A program made the position numbers and the translations under genes. Shown in pieces: positions 27,682 to 34,200 of a stretch of 64,000 bases of DNA (position 1 is the first letter of the stretch; each line of letters starts with the position of its first letter). This DNA is from Candidatus Lindowbacteria bacterium RIFCSPLOWO2_12_FULL_62_27 (GTDB taxonomy: Bacteria > Lindowbacteria > 2-12-FULL-62-27). The stretch spans positions 1 to 64,000 of the forward strand of contig MFPR01000013.1 in assembly GCA_001784175.1 (NCBI GenBank). Reading direction: 5' to 3'. A model generated the notes under the pieces. That model was not told the origin of the DNA, did no database searches, and was given only the letters and a program-made list of their open reading frames with translations.

Positions 27682-28155
27682 TTACCGGATCGGGTCGATC
27701 ATCAGCCCCAGGAATTTCCCGTCCAAAATGGGCTCTTGGATCACCTTTCCCTCTTTCGCGAGCGCCGCGCGCGCGCGATCCAAAAGCCGGTGGCCGATCT
27801 CCACGTGCGTGATCTCGCGCCCGCGGAATATCACCGAGAGCTTCACCCGGTGGCCCTTGGTTAAAAATCTACGGATCCGCGTCATCTTAACCTCAAAATC
27901 GTGCGTCTCGATCTTCGTCCTCAGCCGCATCTCCTTGAGGTCCGTGCGGTCCGCATGAGACCGCGTCTTGCGGTCCTTCTTCTTCTGGTTGTACTTGTAC
28001 TTCCCGAAATCGAGTATCTTGCATACCGGCGGCGTTGAGTTCGCGACGATCTCCACCAAGTCCAAGCCCGCCGCGCGCGCCAGCGCGATCGCCTCCGCCG
28101 CCGGCTTCTCGCCCAGATGCTCGCCCGCCGCGCCGATCAGCCGAACCAACGGCAC
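27682..28155 (-). CDS. infC: Translation initiation factor IF-3
   Basis: 157 residues from GTG 28155, which has GAAGGA six bases upstream. IF3 signatures: VEIVANSTPPVCKILDFGKY in the N-domain and KMTRIRRFLTKGHRVKLSV in the C-domain. The family normally begins a few residues earlier with an INE..R segment; here RINEGIA is encoded just upstream in frame, so an ATT start at 28173 (as in E. coli infC) or CTG 28200 is possible. The gene lies directly after thrS, as in E. coli, where the atypical start is used for autoregulation. Confidence 0.95.
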   Translation of the reverse strand: MPLVRLIGAAGEHLGEKPAAEAIALARAAGLDLVEIVANSTPPVCKILDFGKYKYNQKKKDRKTRSHADRTDLKEMRLRTKIETHDFEVKMTRIRRFLTKGHRVKLSVIFRGREITHVEIGHRLLDRARAALAKEGKVIQEPILDGKFLGLMIDPIR

Positions 28156-28196
28156 GGCAATTCCTTCGTTAATCCGTATCGCGTCCGCTTTTGTCG

Positions 28197-29960
28197 TCAG
28201 AGTTCGATCGCCCCATCCGGGGTCGCTGATTCACGGCGCATCCGTTCCACAAATTCCGTCAAAGACAGTACCTCCTGGTCTTTTTTTCCTCGTCGCCGGA
28301 CGTTCACCGAACGCCCCTGCGCCTCCCGCTCGCCCAAGACGGCGATCACAGGTATCTTCTCGAGCTCCGCCGCGCGGATCCGCTTGCCCAGCGTCTCCTC
28401 CCGGTTGTCCGAGTCCGCTCGCACGTCGGATGCCCGCAACTGGTCCAACACTTCCCGGCTGTATGCGCCGGCCGCGCTCTCCGCGACCGCAATGACGCGC
28501 GCCTGAACCGGCGCCAGCCACAACGGGAAGTCCCCCGCATAATGCTCGATCAAACAGCCGATAAATCGCTCCAAGCTCCCCAGAATCGCCCGGTGGATCA
28601 TCACCGGGCATTTCCGGTCCCCTCCCTCGCCCACATACTCCAGTTCAAACCGCTGCGGCAGGTTGAAGTCCACCTGGATCGTCGGCCCCTGCCACGACCG
28701 GCCCAGCGCGTCTTTCAGGGCCACGTCGATCTTCGGCCCGTAAAACGCGCCGTCGCCCTCGTGCATCTCGTAGGCCATCTGGCGCGCCTCGAGCGCCGCC
28801 CGAAGGGCTGCGGTCGCGCGGTCCCACAACGCCGGATCGCCCATGTACTTCTCGGGCCGCGTGCCAACACCGACCGTATATGAAAACCCAAAAAGGCGCA
28901 AGACCGACCGGACAAAATCGAGCACCCGCTCGATCTCGCCCGTCAACTGGTCCTCCCGGCAGAAAATGTGCGCGTCGTCCTGCGTGAATCCCCGCACCCG
29001 CAAGAGGCCGTGCAGGACGCCCGATCGCTCGAACCGGTACACGGTGCCGAGTTCGAAATATCGGATCGGCAGTTCCCGGTAGCTTCGGAGGTGCGACCGG
29101 TACACCTGAATATGGAATGGGCAGTTCATCGGCTTGATCCCGAACTCCTGTTCCTCGATCTGGGTGAAATACATGTTCTCTTTGTAATTTTCATAATGCC
29201 CGGAAATTTTCCACAGATTGGCGTTTGCCATGTGCGGGGAATAGATGTACTCGTAGCCGAGCTTCCGGTGCGCGCGCTTCAGAAAATCCTCGATCACCGC
29301 GCGCATCGCCGAACCTTTCGGGTGATACAGCACCAGCCCTCCGCCCAGCGTCTCGTCCATGCTGAAAAGATCGAGTTCCACCCCAAGCCTCCGGTGGTCC
29401 CGCTTCTCGGCCTCCTCGCGCCGGCGGACAAATTCGGTCAGCATTTTTGTGTCCTGATACGAAATGCCGTAGATCCGCTGTAGTTTCGGGCCTTTGTCGT
29501 TCGCGCGCCAGTAACAGCCCGAAAACGAAAGGAGCTTGAAATGGCGGACGAGCCCCGTCCGCTTCAAGTGCGGACCCCGGCAGAGATCGGTGAATTCGCC
29601 CTGCCGGTAGATGCTCACCTTCCCCTCCGGCAGGCCTTGGATGAGTTCCACCTTGAACATCTGCCCGCGCTTCTCGAAAAATTCGGCCGCTTCCGGTTTC
29701 GTCCAGAGCATGTGCTCGACCGTGTGGTTCTCCTCCACGATCTTCCGCATCTCCGCTTCGATCTTCTCCAGATCCTCCGGCAGAAAATTCCGGCCCAGGT
29801 CAAAGTCGTAGTAAAACCCCGCCTCGATCGTCGGCCCGATCGCATAGCGCGCGCTCGGAAACAACCGGCAGACCGCCTGCGCCATGATGTGGGTGGTCGT
29901 ATGCCAGAAGGTGTCCTGATCTTCGGCAAAAGCGGCGCCGGTCGCGCCTGTCATCTCCAT
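28197..29960 (-). CDS. thrS: Threonyl-tRNA synthetase lacking the TGS domain
   Basis: 587 residues from ATG 29960, chosen for AAGGGA eight bases upstream. The usual N-terminal TGS domain (about 60 residues) is missing; the protein opens with the editing domain (HTTTHIMAQAV, YAIGPTIEAGFYYDF, zinc-like CRGPH). The catalytic core carries KPMNCPFHIQVY, RYFELGTVYRFE and GAFYGPKIDV, and the C-terminal anticodon domain starts near LAPVQARVIAVAE. It is the first gene of the translation operon, with its own sigma70-like promoter at 30058-30086 and a hairpin in the leader. Confidence 0.96.
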   Translation of the reverse strand: MEMTGATGAAFAEDQDTFWHTTTHIMAQAVCRLFPSARYAIGPTIEAGFYYDFDLGRNFLPEDLEKIEAEMRKIVEENHTVEHMLWTKPEAAEFFEKRGQMFKVELIQGLPEGKVSIYRQGEFTDLCRGPHLKRTGLVRHFKLLSFSGCYWRANDKGPKLQRIYGISYQDTKMLTEFVRRREEAEKRDHRRLGVELDLFSMDETLGGGLVLYHPKGSAMRAVIEDFLKRAHRKLGYEYIYSPHMANANLWKISGHYENYKENMYFTQIEEQEFGIKPMNCPFHIQVYRSHLRSYRELPIRYFELGTVYRFERSGVLHGLLRVRGFTQDDAHIFCREDQLTGEIERVLDFVRSVLRLFGFSYTVGVGTRPEKYMGDPALWDRATAALRAALEARQMAYEMHEGDGAFYGPKIDVALKDALGRSWQGPTIQVDFNLPQRFELEYVGEGGDRKCPVMIHRAILGSLERFIGCLIEHYAGDFPLWLAPVQARVIAVAESAAGAYSREVLDQLRASDVRADSDNREETLGKRIRAAELEKIPVIAVLGEREAQGRSVNVRRRGKKDQEVLSLTEFVERMRRESATPDGAIEL

Positions 29961-29992
29961 GTTCAATGTCCCTTCATCACGCCAAATGCTTT

Positions 29993-30042
29993 CCCCCTCT
30001 CCCGCCACTGGCGGGAGAGGGTCGGGGTGAGGGTGGCCCGCT
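29993..30042. repeat. REP-like palindrome in the thrS leader
   Basis: A perfect 12-bp inverted repeat (CCCTCTCCCGCC / GGCGGGAGAGGG) with a 3-base loop is followed by GTCGGGGTGAGGG. This layout matches the REP-type palindromes with a GTCGGGGTGAGG tail that are scattered in many bacterial genomes (from memory). It lies between the thrS promoter and the thrS start, so the transcript would carry a very stable hairpin about 35 bases before the start codon. Confidence 0.75.
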
Positions 30043-30057
30043 CACCGTCGCCCACCT

Positions 30058-30086
30058 CTTATAAATCAGCAGGACACAGAATTCAA
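30058..30086 (-). promoter_or_regulatory. Sigma70-like promoter of thrS
   Basis: On the minus strand TTGAAT (30086-30081), a 17-base spacer, then TATAAG (30063-30058). Transcription would begin about 90 bases before the thrS ATG. Confidence 0.6.
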
Positions 30087-30121
30087 CATCGCATCCTGAC
30101 CGGGCGATTGTGCGCGCCGGC

Positions 30122-30150
30122 TTGTGTCCTGGCCATCGTCCCTATATTAT
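30122..30150 (+). promoter_or_regulatory. Possible promoter of the truncated response-regulator gene
   Basis: TTGTGT (30122-30127), a 17-base spacer and TATTAT (30145-30150) begin an AT-rich stretch (30143-30173) about 95 bases upstream of the ATG at 30244. The -35 match is weak. Confidence 0.4.
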
Positions 30151-30243
30151 ATATACATACAAATATATATAGATCACCCGCCACTGTTTCAACCTTGCCG
30201 GAATGCTCCCAATATCAGGCCCCAATGGACGGGGGAATGGTGT

Positions 30244-31368
30244 ATGGCCAGAAACAAGAAGCTCAGAGTCGCCATCGTCGACGACCACCCGGTCGCGCGG
30301 ATGGGGCTCAGGCACGCAATTGAACGGGAACCGGGCTGGACGGTTTCGGGGGAAGCGGAGAATTCTCAATCCGCCCTCGACATCATCAGCCGGTCCGGGC
30401 CGGATATAGTGATCGTCGACCTGACGCTTCAAGACGAGAGCGGCCTCGATCTGATCCGGACTCTCCACGCGCGACATCCGGGACTGCCGGTCCTGGTGGT
30501 GTCCATGCATGACGAGGAACTCTACGCCGAACGAGTGATCCGGCTCGGCGCCCGGGGATACGTGCGAAAGGACCGCGCGATGGAGGTTGTGATCGAAGCG
30601 ATACGGACGGTCATGAAGGGAGAGATCTATCTGAGCGACCCCCTGAAATCCAAACTGCTGAATCAGACCCTGAGGGGTCGGCCGGCGCCATCGGCGATAT
30701 CCGGCTTGGAAAAACTTAAACCTGCCATCCACCCTTCAACTGGTCCGGTACGCCTACCACTGGTCCGGGAAAATCTAGACCCCCTTGGCGGACCATCGCG
30801 ACAGCGCCTTGGGCAAAACTTGCATGCAGGTGAAAATCCGGCAGGTTCCGGAGGCGTCCCGGCCGTTGCATTTCTGAACGAGACGGGCAAGAAACGATTT
30901 GGTCAGCCTCAAATGAACCAGATGCCGGTCGATGTCCGAGATTTTCCCGGCCACGAGTTTCTTCACGTCTCTGCATCTGCCCCCGTGGTCGGACTGCATC
31001 GCCAGGAGCCGCTGGATCTCCTTGAGTCGAAATCCCAGACACTGCGCATTCTTGATGAAGAGAAGCCGCGCCAGCGTATCTTCCGTATACACCCGGTATC
31101 CGGACAAGAGCCGGTTTGGCTCGGCGAGAGGTCGTATCCGCTCATAGTACCGCACCGTCTCGGGACTCACGCTGGCCCGCCTGGCCAGCTCGCCCCGGCT
31201 CATCGCTCTTTTGTTCGCTCTCATACTGATCTTTGCGCCCGATTCCCTCCTTCGTTTTCCAACCCGCCGCAGACTACCGGTGGTCCTTGGTCCAATGTCA
31301 AGAAAATTTCCAAAATCGCGGTAATCCTTGTTTACGGCGGGAAAAAAATCAAAATGGGAATTGTCTGA
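30244..31368 (+). CDS. Truncated NarL/FixJ-type response regulator with a foreign tail
   Basis: ATG 30244 follows GGGGGA. Residues 1-125 form a complete receiver: acidic pair in AIVDDHPVARMG, phospho-acceptor Asp in VIVDLTL, VSMHDE and the lysine in GYVRKD. The linker LRGRPAPS normal for NarL-type regulators is reached near base 30690, but the LuxR-type helix-turn-helix that should follow is absent. From about 30695 the frame runs on to TGA 31366-31368 only because it reads antisense through the merR gene. The gene is most likely a remnant cut by insertion or recombination of the merR segment; a phospho-sink role for the receiver alone cannot be excluded. No cognate histidine kinase is adjacent. 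Confidence 0.65.
   Translation: MARNKKLRVAIVDDHPVARMGLRHAIEREPGWTVSGEAENSQSALDIISRSGPDIVIVDLTLQDESGLDLIRTLHARHPGLPVLVVSMHDEELYAERVIRLGARGYVRKDRAMEVVIEAIRTVMKGEIYLSDPLKSKLLNQTLRGRPAPSAISGLEKLKPAIHPSTGPVRLPLVRENLDPLGGPSRQRLGQNLHAGENPAGSGGVPAVAFLNETGKKRFGQPQMNQMPVDVRDFPGHEFLHVSASAPVVGLHRQEPLDLLESKSQTLRILDEEKPRQRIFRIHPVSGQEPVWLGERSYPLIVPHRLGTHAGPPGQLAPAHRSFVRSHTDLCARFPPSFSNPPQTTGGPWSNVKKISKIAVILVYGGKKIKMGIV
30739..30768. repeat. Direct repeat ACTGGTCCGG, 20-bp period
   Basis: Two copies (30739-30748 and 30759-30768) lie just past the merR stop. Each contains GGTCC(A/G)-type sequence related to the GGACCA pair in the merR operator on the other side of the gene. Confidence 0.6.
30775..31224 (-). 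CDS. MerR-family metal-responsive regulator (mercury-type cysteines)
   Basis: 149 residues from ATG 31224 (ATG 31203 is an alternative). The N-terminal winged helix-turn-helix has SRGELARRASVSPETVRYYE, then GYRVYTEDTLARLLFIKNAQ and GFRLKEIQRLL. Three cysteines (84, 119, 128) are spaced 35 and 9 residues apart, as in the Hg(II)-binding triad of MerR (82, 117, 126). It has its own 19-bp-spacer promoter (31271-31301), the architecture MerR proteins twist open. No merA, merT, merP or other metal-resistance gene lies beside it, so its target may be itself or a distant gene. It lies antisense to the tail of the truncated response regulator. Confidence 0.85.
   Translation of the reverse strand: MRANKRAMSRGELARRASVSPETVRYYERIRPLAEPNRLLSGYRVYTEDTLARLLFIKNAQCLGFRLKEIQRLLAMQSDHGGRCRDVKKLVAGKISDIDRHLVHLRLTKSFLARLVQKCNGRDASGTCRIFTCMQVLPKALSRWSAKGV
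31271..31301 (-). promoter_or_regulatory. MerR-type promoter/operator with 19-bp spacer
   Basis: Minus strand TTGACA (31301-31296), a 19-base spacer and TAGTCT (31276-31271). The spacer contains the palindrome TTGGACCAA and a second GGACCA. Over-long 19-bp spacers are diagnostic of MerR-activated promoters. Confidence 0.6.
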
Positions 31369-31461
31369 AATTGTCATAGGTCATTCTCCGACCCGAAGGG
31401 CCGAACCCGCAAGGTGAAAAGTAGTGCAGTGGGGGCTGTTCTTAAACGGTGAACAAACTCA

Positions 31462-31535
<74 letters not shown>

Positions 31536-31550
31536 GAAAACAGGATGTGT

Positions 31551-31611
31551 TCGCACTCGTTTCAGGAATTCAGCGTGGCCAAGGATGGCAAAGCCGCTGA
31601 AATGAGTGCGA
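31551..31611. repeat. Inverted repeat between tRNA-Val and the NUDIX gene
   Basis: Arms TCGCACTCGTTTCAG (31551-31565) and CTGAAATGAGTGCGA (31597-31611) pair with one G-T-type mismatch. An alternative inner stem TTCAGCG (31569-31575) / CGCTGAA (31596-31602) shares bases with the right arm, so the two hairpins exclude each other. No T-run follows. The rest of the 31536-31729 gap shows no gene. Confidence 0.6.
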
Positions 31612-31671
31612 CCGACTACTCGCAAGATAATACGAAGCCGATGATATTTCAACCGGATTGAAAACCTTCAA

Positions 31672-31702
31672 CTACGAAAGACGCGAATGTACGCGAAAAG
31701 AT
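31672..31702. repeat. Remnant of a dispersed ACGAAAGACGCGAATG-type repeat
   Basis: The sequence around ACGAAAGACGCGAATG followed by ACGCGAAAAG resembles a dispersed intergenic repeat (ACGAAAGACACGAATG type) that I recall from several bacterial phyla; a related fragment lies at 53046-53115. Confidence 0.4.
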
Positions 31703-31729
31703 TCACCGTGATTTCCTTCGGCGGGGATG

Positions 31730-32191
31730 TCATCGATGGAAAATGACTTCATGGTGGACGAGGCGGCTGTCCCGGTAGACGAATTTGCCGGAGAAAAATC
31801 TGCCCTCCGCCATCCATTGCAGAAAATACCGGTCACCCTCCCACAGCGGCAGGTCGAACAGGCGGTCGTCTTCGATCCACTGAAGGTTGCCCTCCGGGGA
31901 ATCGATCAGCGTTCCCTCGAAGTCCGCGGCGGTGAAGACAAAAACGTACCAGTCCTCGTCGTTGCTGAAGGCTGGAAACGTCAGAAATCCTCGCAGGGAC
32001 ACATCCTTCACCCTCAGGCCGCTCTCCTCGCGGATTTCCCGCACCGCGCACTCCTCCGGCGTCTCGCCCGGCTCCAGTTTGCCCCCGAGACCGTTCCACT
32101 TTCCCTCATGCATGTCGTTCGCCTTCTTGACGCGGTGGATCATGAGCGTCCGTCCGTTCCGCTGGACGTAACAGAGCGTGGCGAGCTTCAC
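31730..32191 (-). CDS. NUDIX hydrolase (MutT/8-oxo-dGTP type)
   Basis: 153 residues with an intact Nudix box, GX5EX7REUXEEXGU, seen as GGKLEPGETPEECA followed by REIREESGL. The N-terminus (CYVQRNGRTLMIHRVKK) and the WNGLGGK lead resemble MutT/MTH1-type 8-oxo-dGTP diphosphatases, which remove oxidised nucleotides; the substrate is inferred. It starts at ATG 32191, eight bases after the cyclic-nucleotide-binding gene, so the two are probably co-transcribed. It ends the long minus-strand gene run. Confidence 0.9.
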   Translation of the reverse strand: MKLATLCYVQRNGRTLMIHRVKKANDMHEGKWNGLGGKLEPGETPEECAVREIREESGLRVKDVSLRGFLTFPAFSNDEDWYVFVFTAADFEGTLIDSPEGNLQWIEDDRLFDLPLWEGDRYFLQWMAEGRFFSGKFVYRDSRLVHHEVIFHR

Positions 32192-32199
32192 ACGGCGGG

Positions 32200-32817
32200 T
32201 CAGGCGGCGCTCATGGCGCCGACCAGGGATTGAAAGAGCGGCGGGAGACGGCGCGCGTCGATCTCGCCCGGCGGCAGGCCTACACGCGCGGTGACGTTGG
32301 AAAAGAGCAGGTCATGGAAAGCGTCGGCCACAGGCGTGGGCTGCCTTTCTTTCAGAAGTTTTGACAGCGTGTAGACGGTTTTCATGAATTTCTCATGGGC
32401 TGCGATGACGTCCGTCAGTTTCTGCCGTTCCAGTTCTTCACGCTTCACGTCGCGCGCGATTCGGGAGGCCAGAAGCTCGGCCACGAACGTGCCGGCGCTC
32501 GGATACTGCGTGATGAGTTCCTTGAACTGCGCCGGCGTCAGCACGATCAACTGCGAGGCCTCCTCGACCCGCAGGGTGGCGCTCCGCTTCTGGGACAGGA
32601 GGGTCGACATCTCGCCCAGAATCGATCCGGCCTCCCGGAGGGTCGCGATCTTCGTGCCGCCTCGCAGCACCGCCACGCTGCCCTTCCGAAGGATGTACAG
32701 ATCCGTGCCGTCGTCGCCCTCGCGAAACAGGATCGTGCCGGTGGGATAGCCTTTTGTGAGTTGATGCGATTCCGCGTACTTGACGGCTTCACTTAGAAAC
32801 TCCTGCGATTCCATCAT
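32200..32817 (-). CDS. Cyclic nucleotide-binding domain protein without HTH
   Basis: 205 residues, ATG 32817 (a second ATG follows directly). Residues about 20-125 form a CRP-type cyclic nucleotide-binding beta roll: GTILFREGDDGTDLYILRKG, GSILGEMSTLLSQKRSATLR. A long helix follows (REELERQKLTDVIAAHEKFM), but the C-terminal domain has no recognisable helix-turn-helix. It is therefore probably not a transcription factor but a sensor or scaffold. The same domain type occurs twice in the 972-residue protein at 38270-41188. Confidence 0.85.
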   Translation of the reverse strand: MMESQEFLSEAVKYAESHQLTKGYPTGTILFREGDDGTDLYILRKGSVAVLRGGTKIATLREAGSILGEMSTLLSQKRSATLRVEEASQLIVLTPAQFKELITQYPSAGTFVAELLASRIARDVKREELERQKLTDVIAAHEKFMKTVYTLSKLLKERQPTPVADAFHDLLFSNVTARVGLPPGEIDARRLPPLFQSLVGAMSAA

Positions 32818-32877
32818 GGTTCCTGACCTCTTTCTCCCGTCCGATGGGCGCCAGCGAAACAGACGCCGGGCCTTTCG

Positions 32878-34200
32878 TCAATCGCCCAGCGTTTCCTGAA
32901 TCGACCGGCCGGTGGCCCGGACCAGTCGCTCAAGTTCAAGCGGCGTCGAGGAGAGAGGCGGCATCAGCACCACGACGTTTCCGAGCGGTCGAAGAAGGAT
33001 GCCATGCTGCAGGAGATTCCGGCACACCCGGCGGCCCGCGCCCTCGGTCCAGTCATACGCCTCGCGGGTTGTGGCGTTCCGGACAAGCTCGATTCCCACC
33101 ATGAACCCGGCCTGACGGATGTCTCCCACATGACGGAGCGCGCGAAGCGCTGCAAGCTCGCCGGCCAGAAGCCGGATTTTTCGAGGAAGCGACGAGAGCA
33201 CGCGCCGGCGGCGGAAATGGTCCAAGTTGGCCAGCGCGGCCGCACAGCCGATCGGGTTGCCGGTGTAGGTGTGACCGTGAAAAAATGTTTTGGCCTCCTC
33301 GTACCGGCCCAGAAAGGCTCGATACACGCGGTTGGTCGTCAGCGTGGCTGCCAGCGGAACCGTCCCGCCGGTCAGACCCTTCGCGAGACACATGAAATCC
33401 GGGCGGACGTTTTCGTGCTCGCAGGCGAACATCCGGCCCGTGCGGCCAAATCCCGTCGCGACCTCGTCGGCCACGATCGGAACCCCGTACCGCCGGCACA
33501 GACGCGCCAGTCGTGAGAGATAGCCGGGCGGCTGAACAATCATGCCGCCGGCCCCCAGAACCTTCGGCTCGAGGACAAATGCCGAAAGCCGGTGGCGGTT
33601 CCTGGACAAGGCCGCTTCGATCGGTTCAAGGCATCGGTACCGGCAGGACGGGAAACTCAGCTTCAGCGGGCACCGGTAACAATAGGGCGGGTCGACCTTG
33701 AGGCTCCTGAACAAGAGCGGCCGAAATGTCGAATGAAACAGATACACCCCGCCGACCGACACCGCCCCCAGCGTGTCTCCATGGTAGCCCAGCCGAAAGG
33801 AAAGAAACTTCGTCCGGCCCGGCTCGCCGTGATGCCGCCAGTACTGATAGGCCATTTTCACCGCCACTTCTGCCGACGTCGCGCCGTCGTCGGAATAGAA
33901 AACGCGCGTCAGGCCCCTGGGAGCGGCCCGCGTCAGCCGCCGGGCCAACTCCTCCGCCCACGGATGGGTCAGGCCCAGGAGCGTCGAATGGGCCAGCCGG
34001 GTGGCCTGACGCCGGATGGCCGCCGTTATTAGCGGAACGCCGTGGCCGTGAACGTTGCACCAGAGGGACGAAACGCCATCGAAATATTTCCGGCCACGGT
34101 CGTCGTAGAGATAGTTGCCGCGACCCCGCACGATCCGGAGAAAGGGGTGTCCCTCCGGTTCCGACATCTGGGTGAAGGGATACCAGACGGCGCTCTTCAT
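32878..34200 (-). CDS. bioA: Adenosylmethionine-8-amino-7-oxononanoate aminotransferase
   Basis: 440 residues from ATG 34200, which overlaps the preceding stop (ATGA); the YPFTQM motif near the N-terminus is typical of BioA. Other signatures: GVSSLWCNVHGH, FYSDDGATSAEVAVKMA, ADEVATGFGRTG, the PLP lysine in CLAKGLTGG, and TYTGNPIGCAAALANL. It transfers the amino group of SAM to KAPA, giving DAPA, the third step of biotin ring assembly. It lies downstream of bioF and bioD, separated from bioD by a membrane-protein gene. Confidence 0.95.
   Translation of the reverse strand: MKSAVWYPFTQMSEPEGHPFLRIVRGRGNYLYDDRGRKYFDGVSSLWCNVHGHGVPLITAAIRRQATRLAHSTLLGLTHPWAEELARRLTRAAPRGLTRVFYSDDGATSAEVAVKMAYQYWRHHGEPGRTKFLSFRLGYHGDTLGAVSVGGVYLFHSTFRPLLFRSLKVDPPYCYRCPLKLSFPSCRYRCLEPIEAALSRNRHRLSAFVLEPKVLGAGGMIVQPPGYLSRLARLCRRYGVPIVADEVATGFGRTGRMFACEHENVRPDFMCLAKGLTGGTVPLAATLTTNRVYRAFLGRYEEAKTFFHGHTYTGNPIGCAAALANLDHFRRRRVLSSLPRKIRLLAGELAALRALRHVGDIRQAGFMVGIELVRNATTREAYDWTEGAGRRVCRNLLQHGILLRPLGNVVVLMPPLSSTPLELERLVRATGRSIQETLGD

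Noticed and set aside
29993-30042. Hairpin as a rho-independent terminator
   Set aside because: No T-run on either strand, and it lies between a promoter and its gene.
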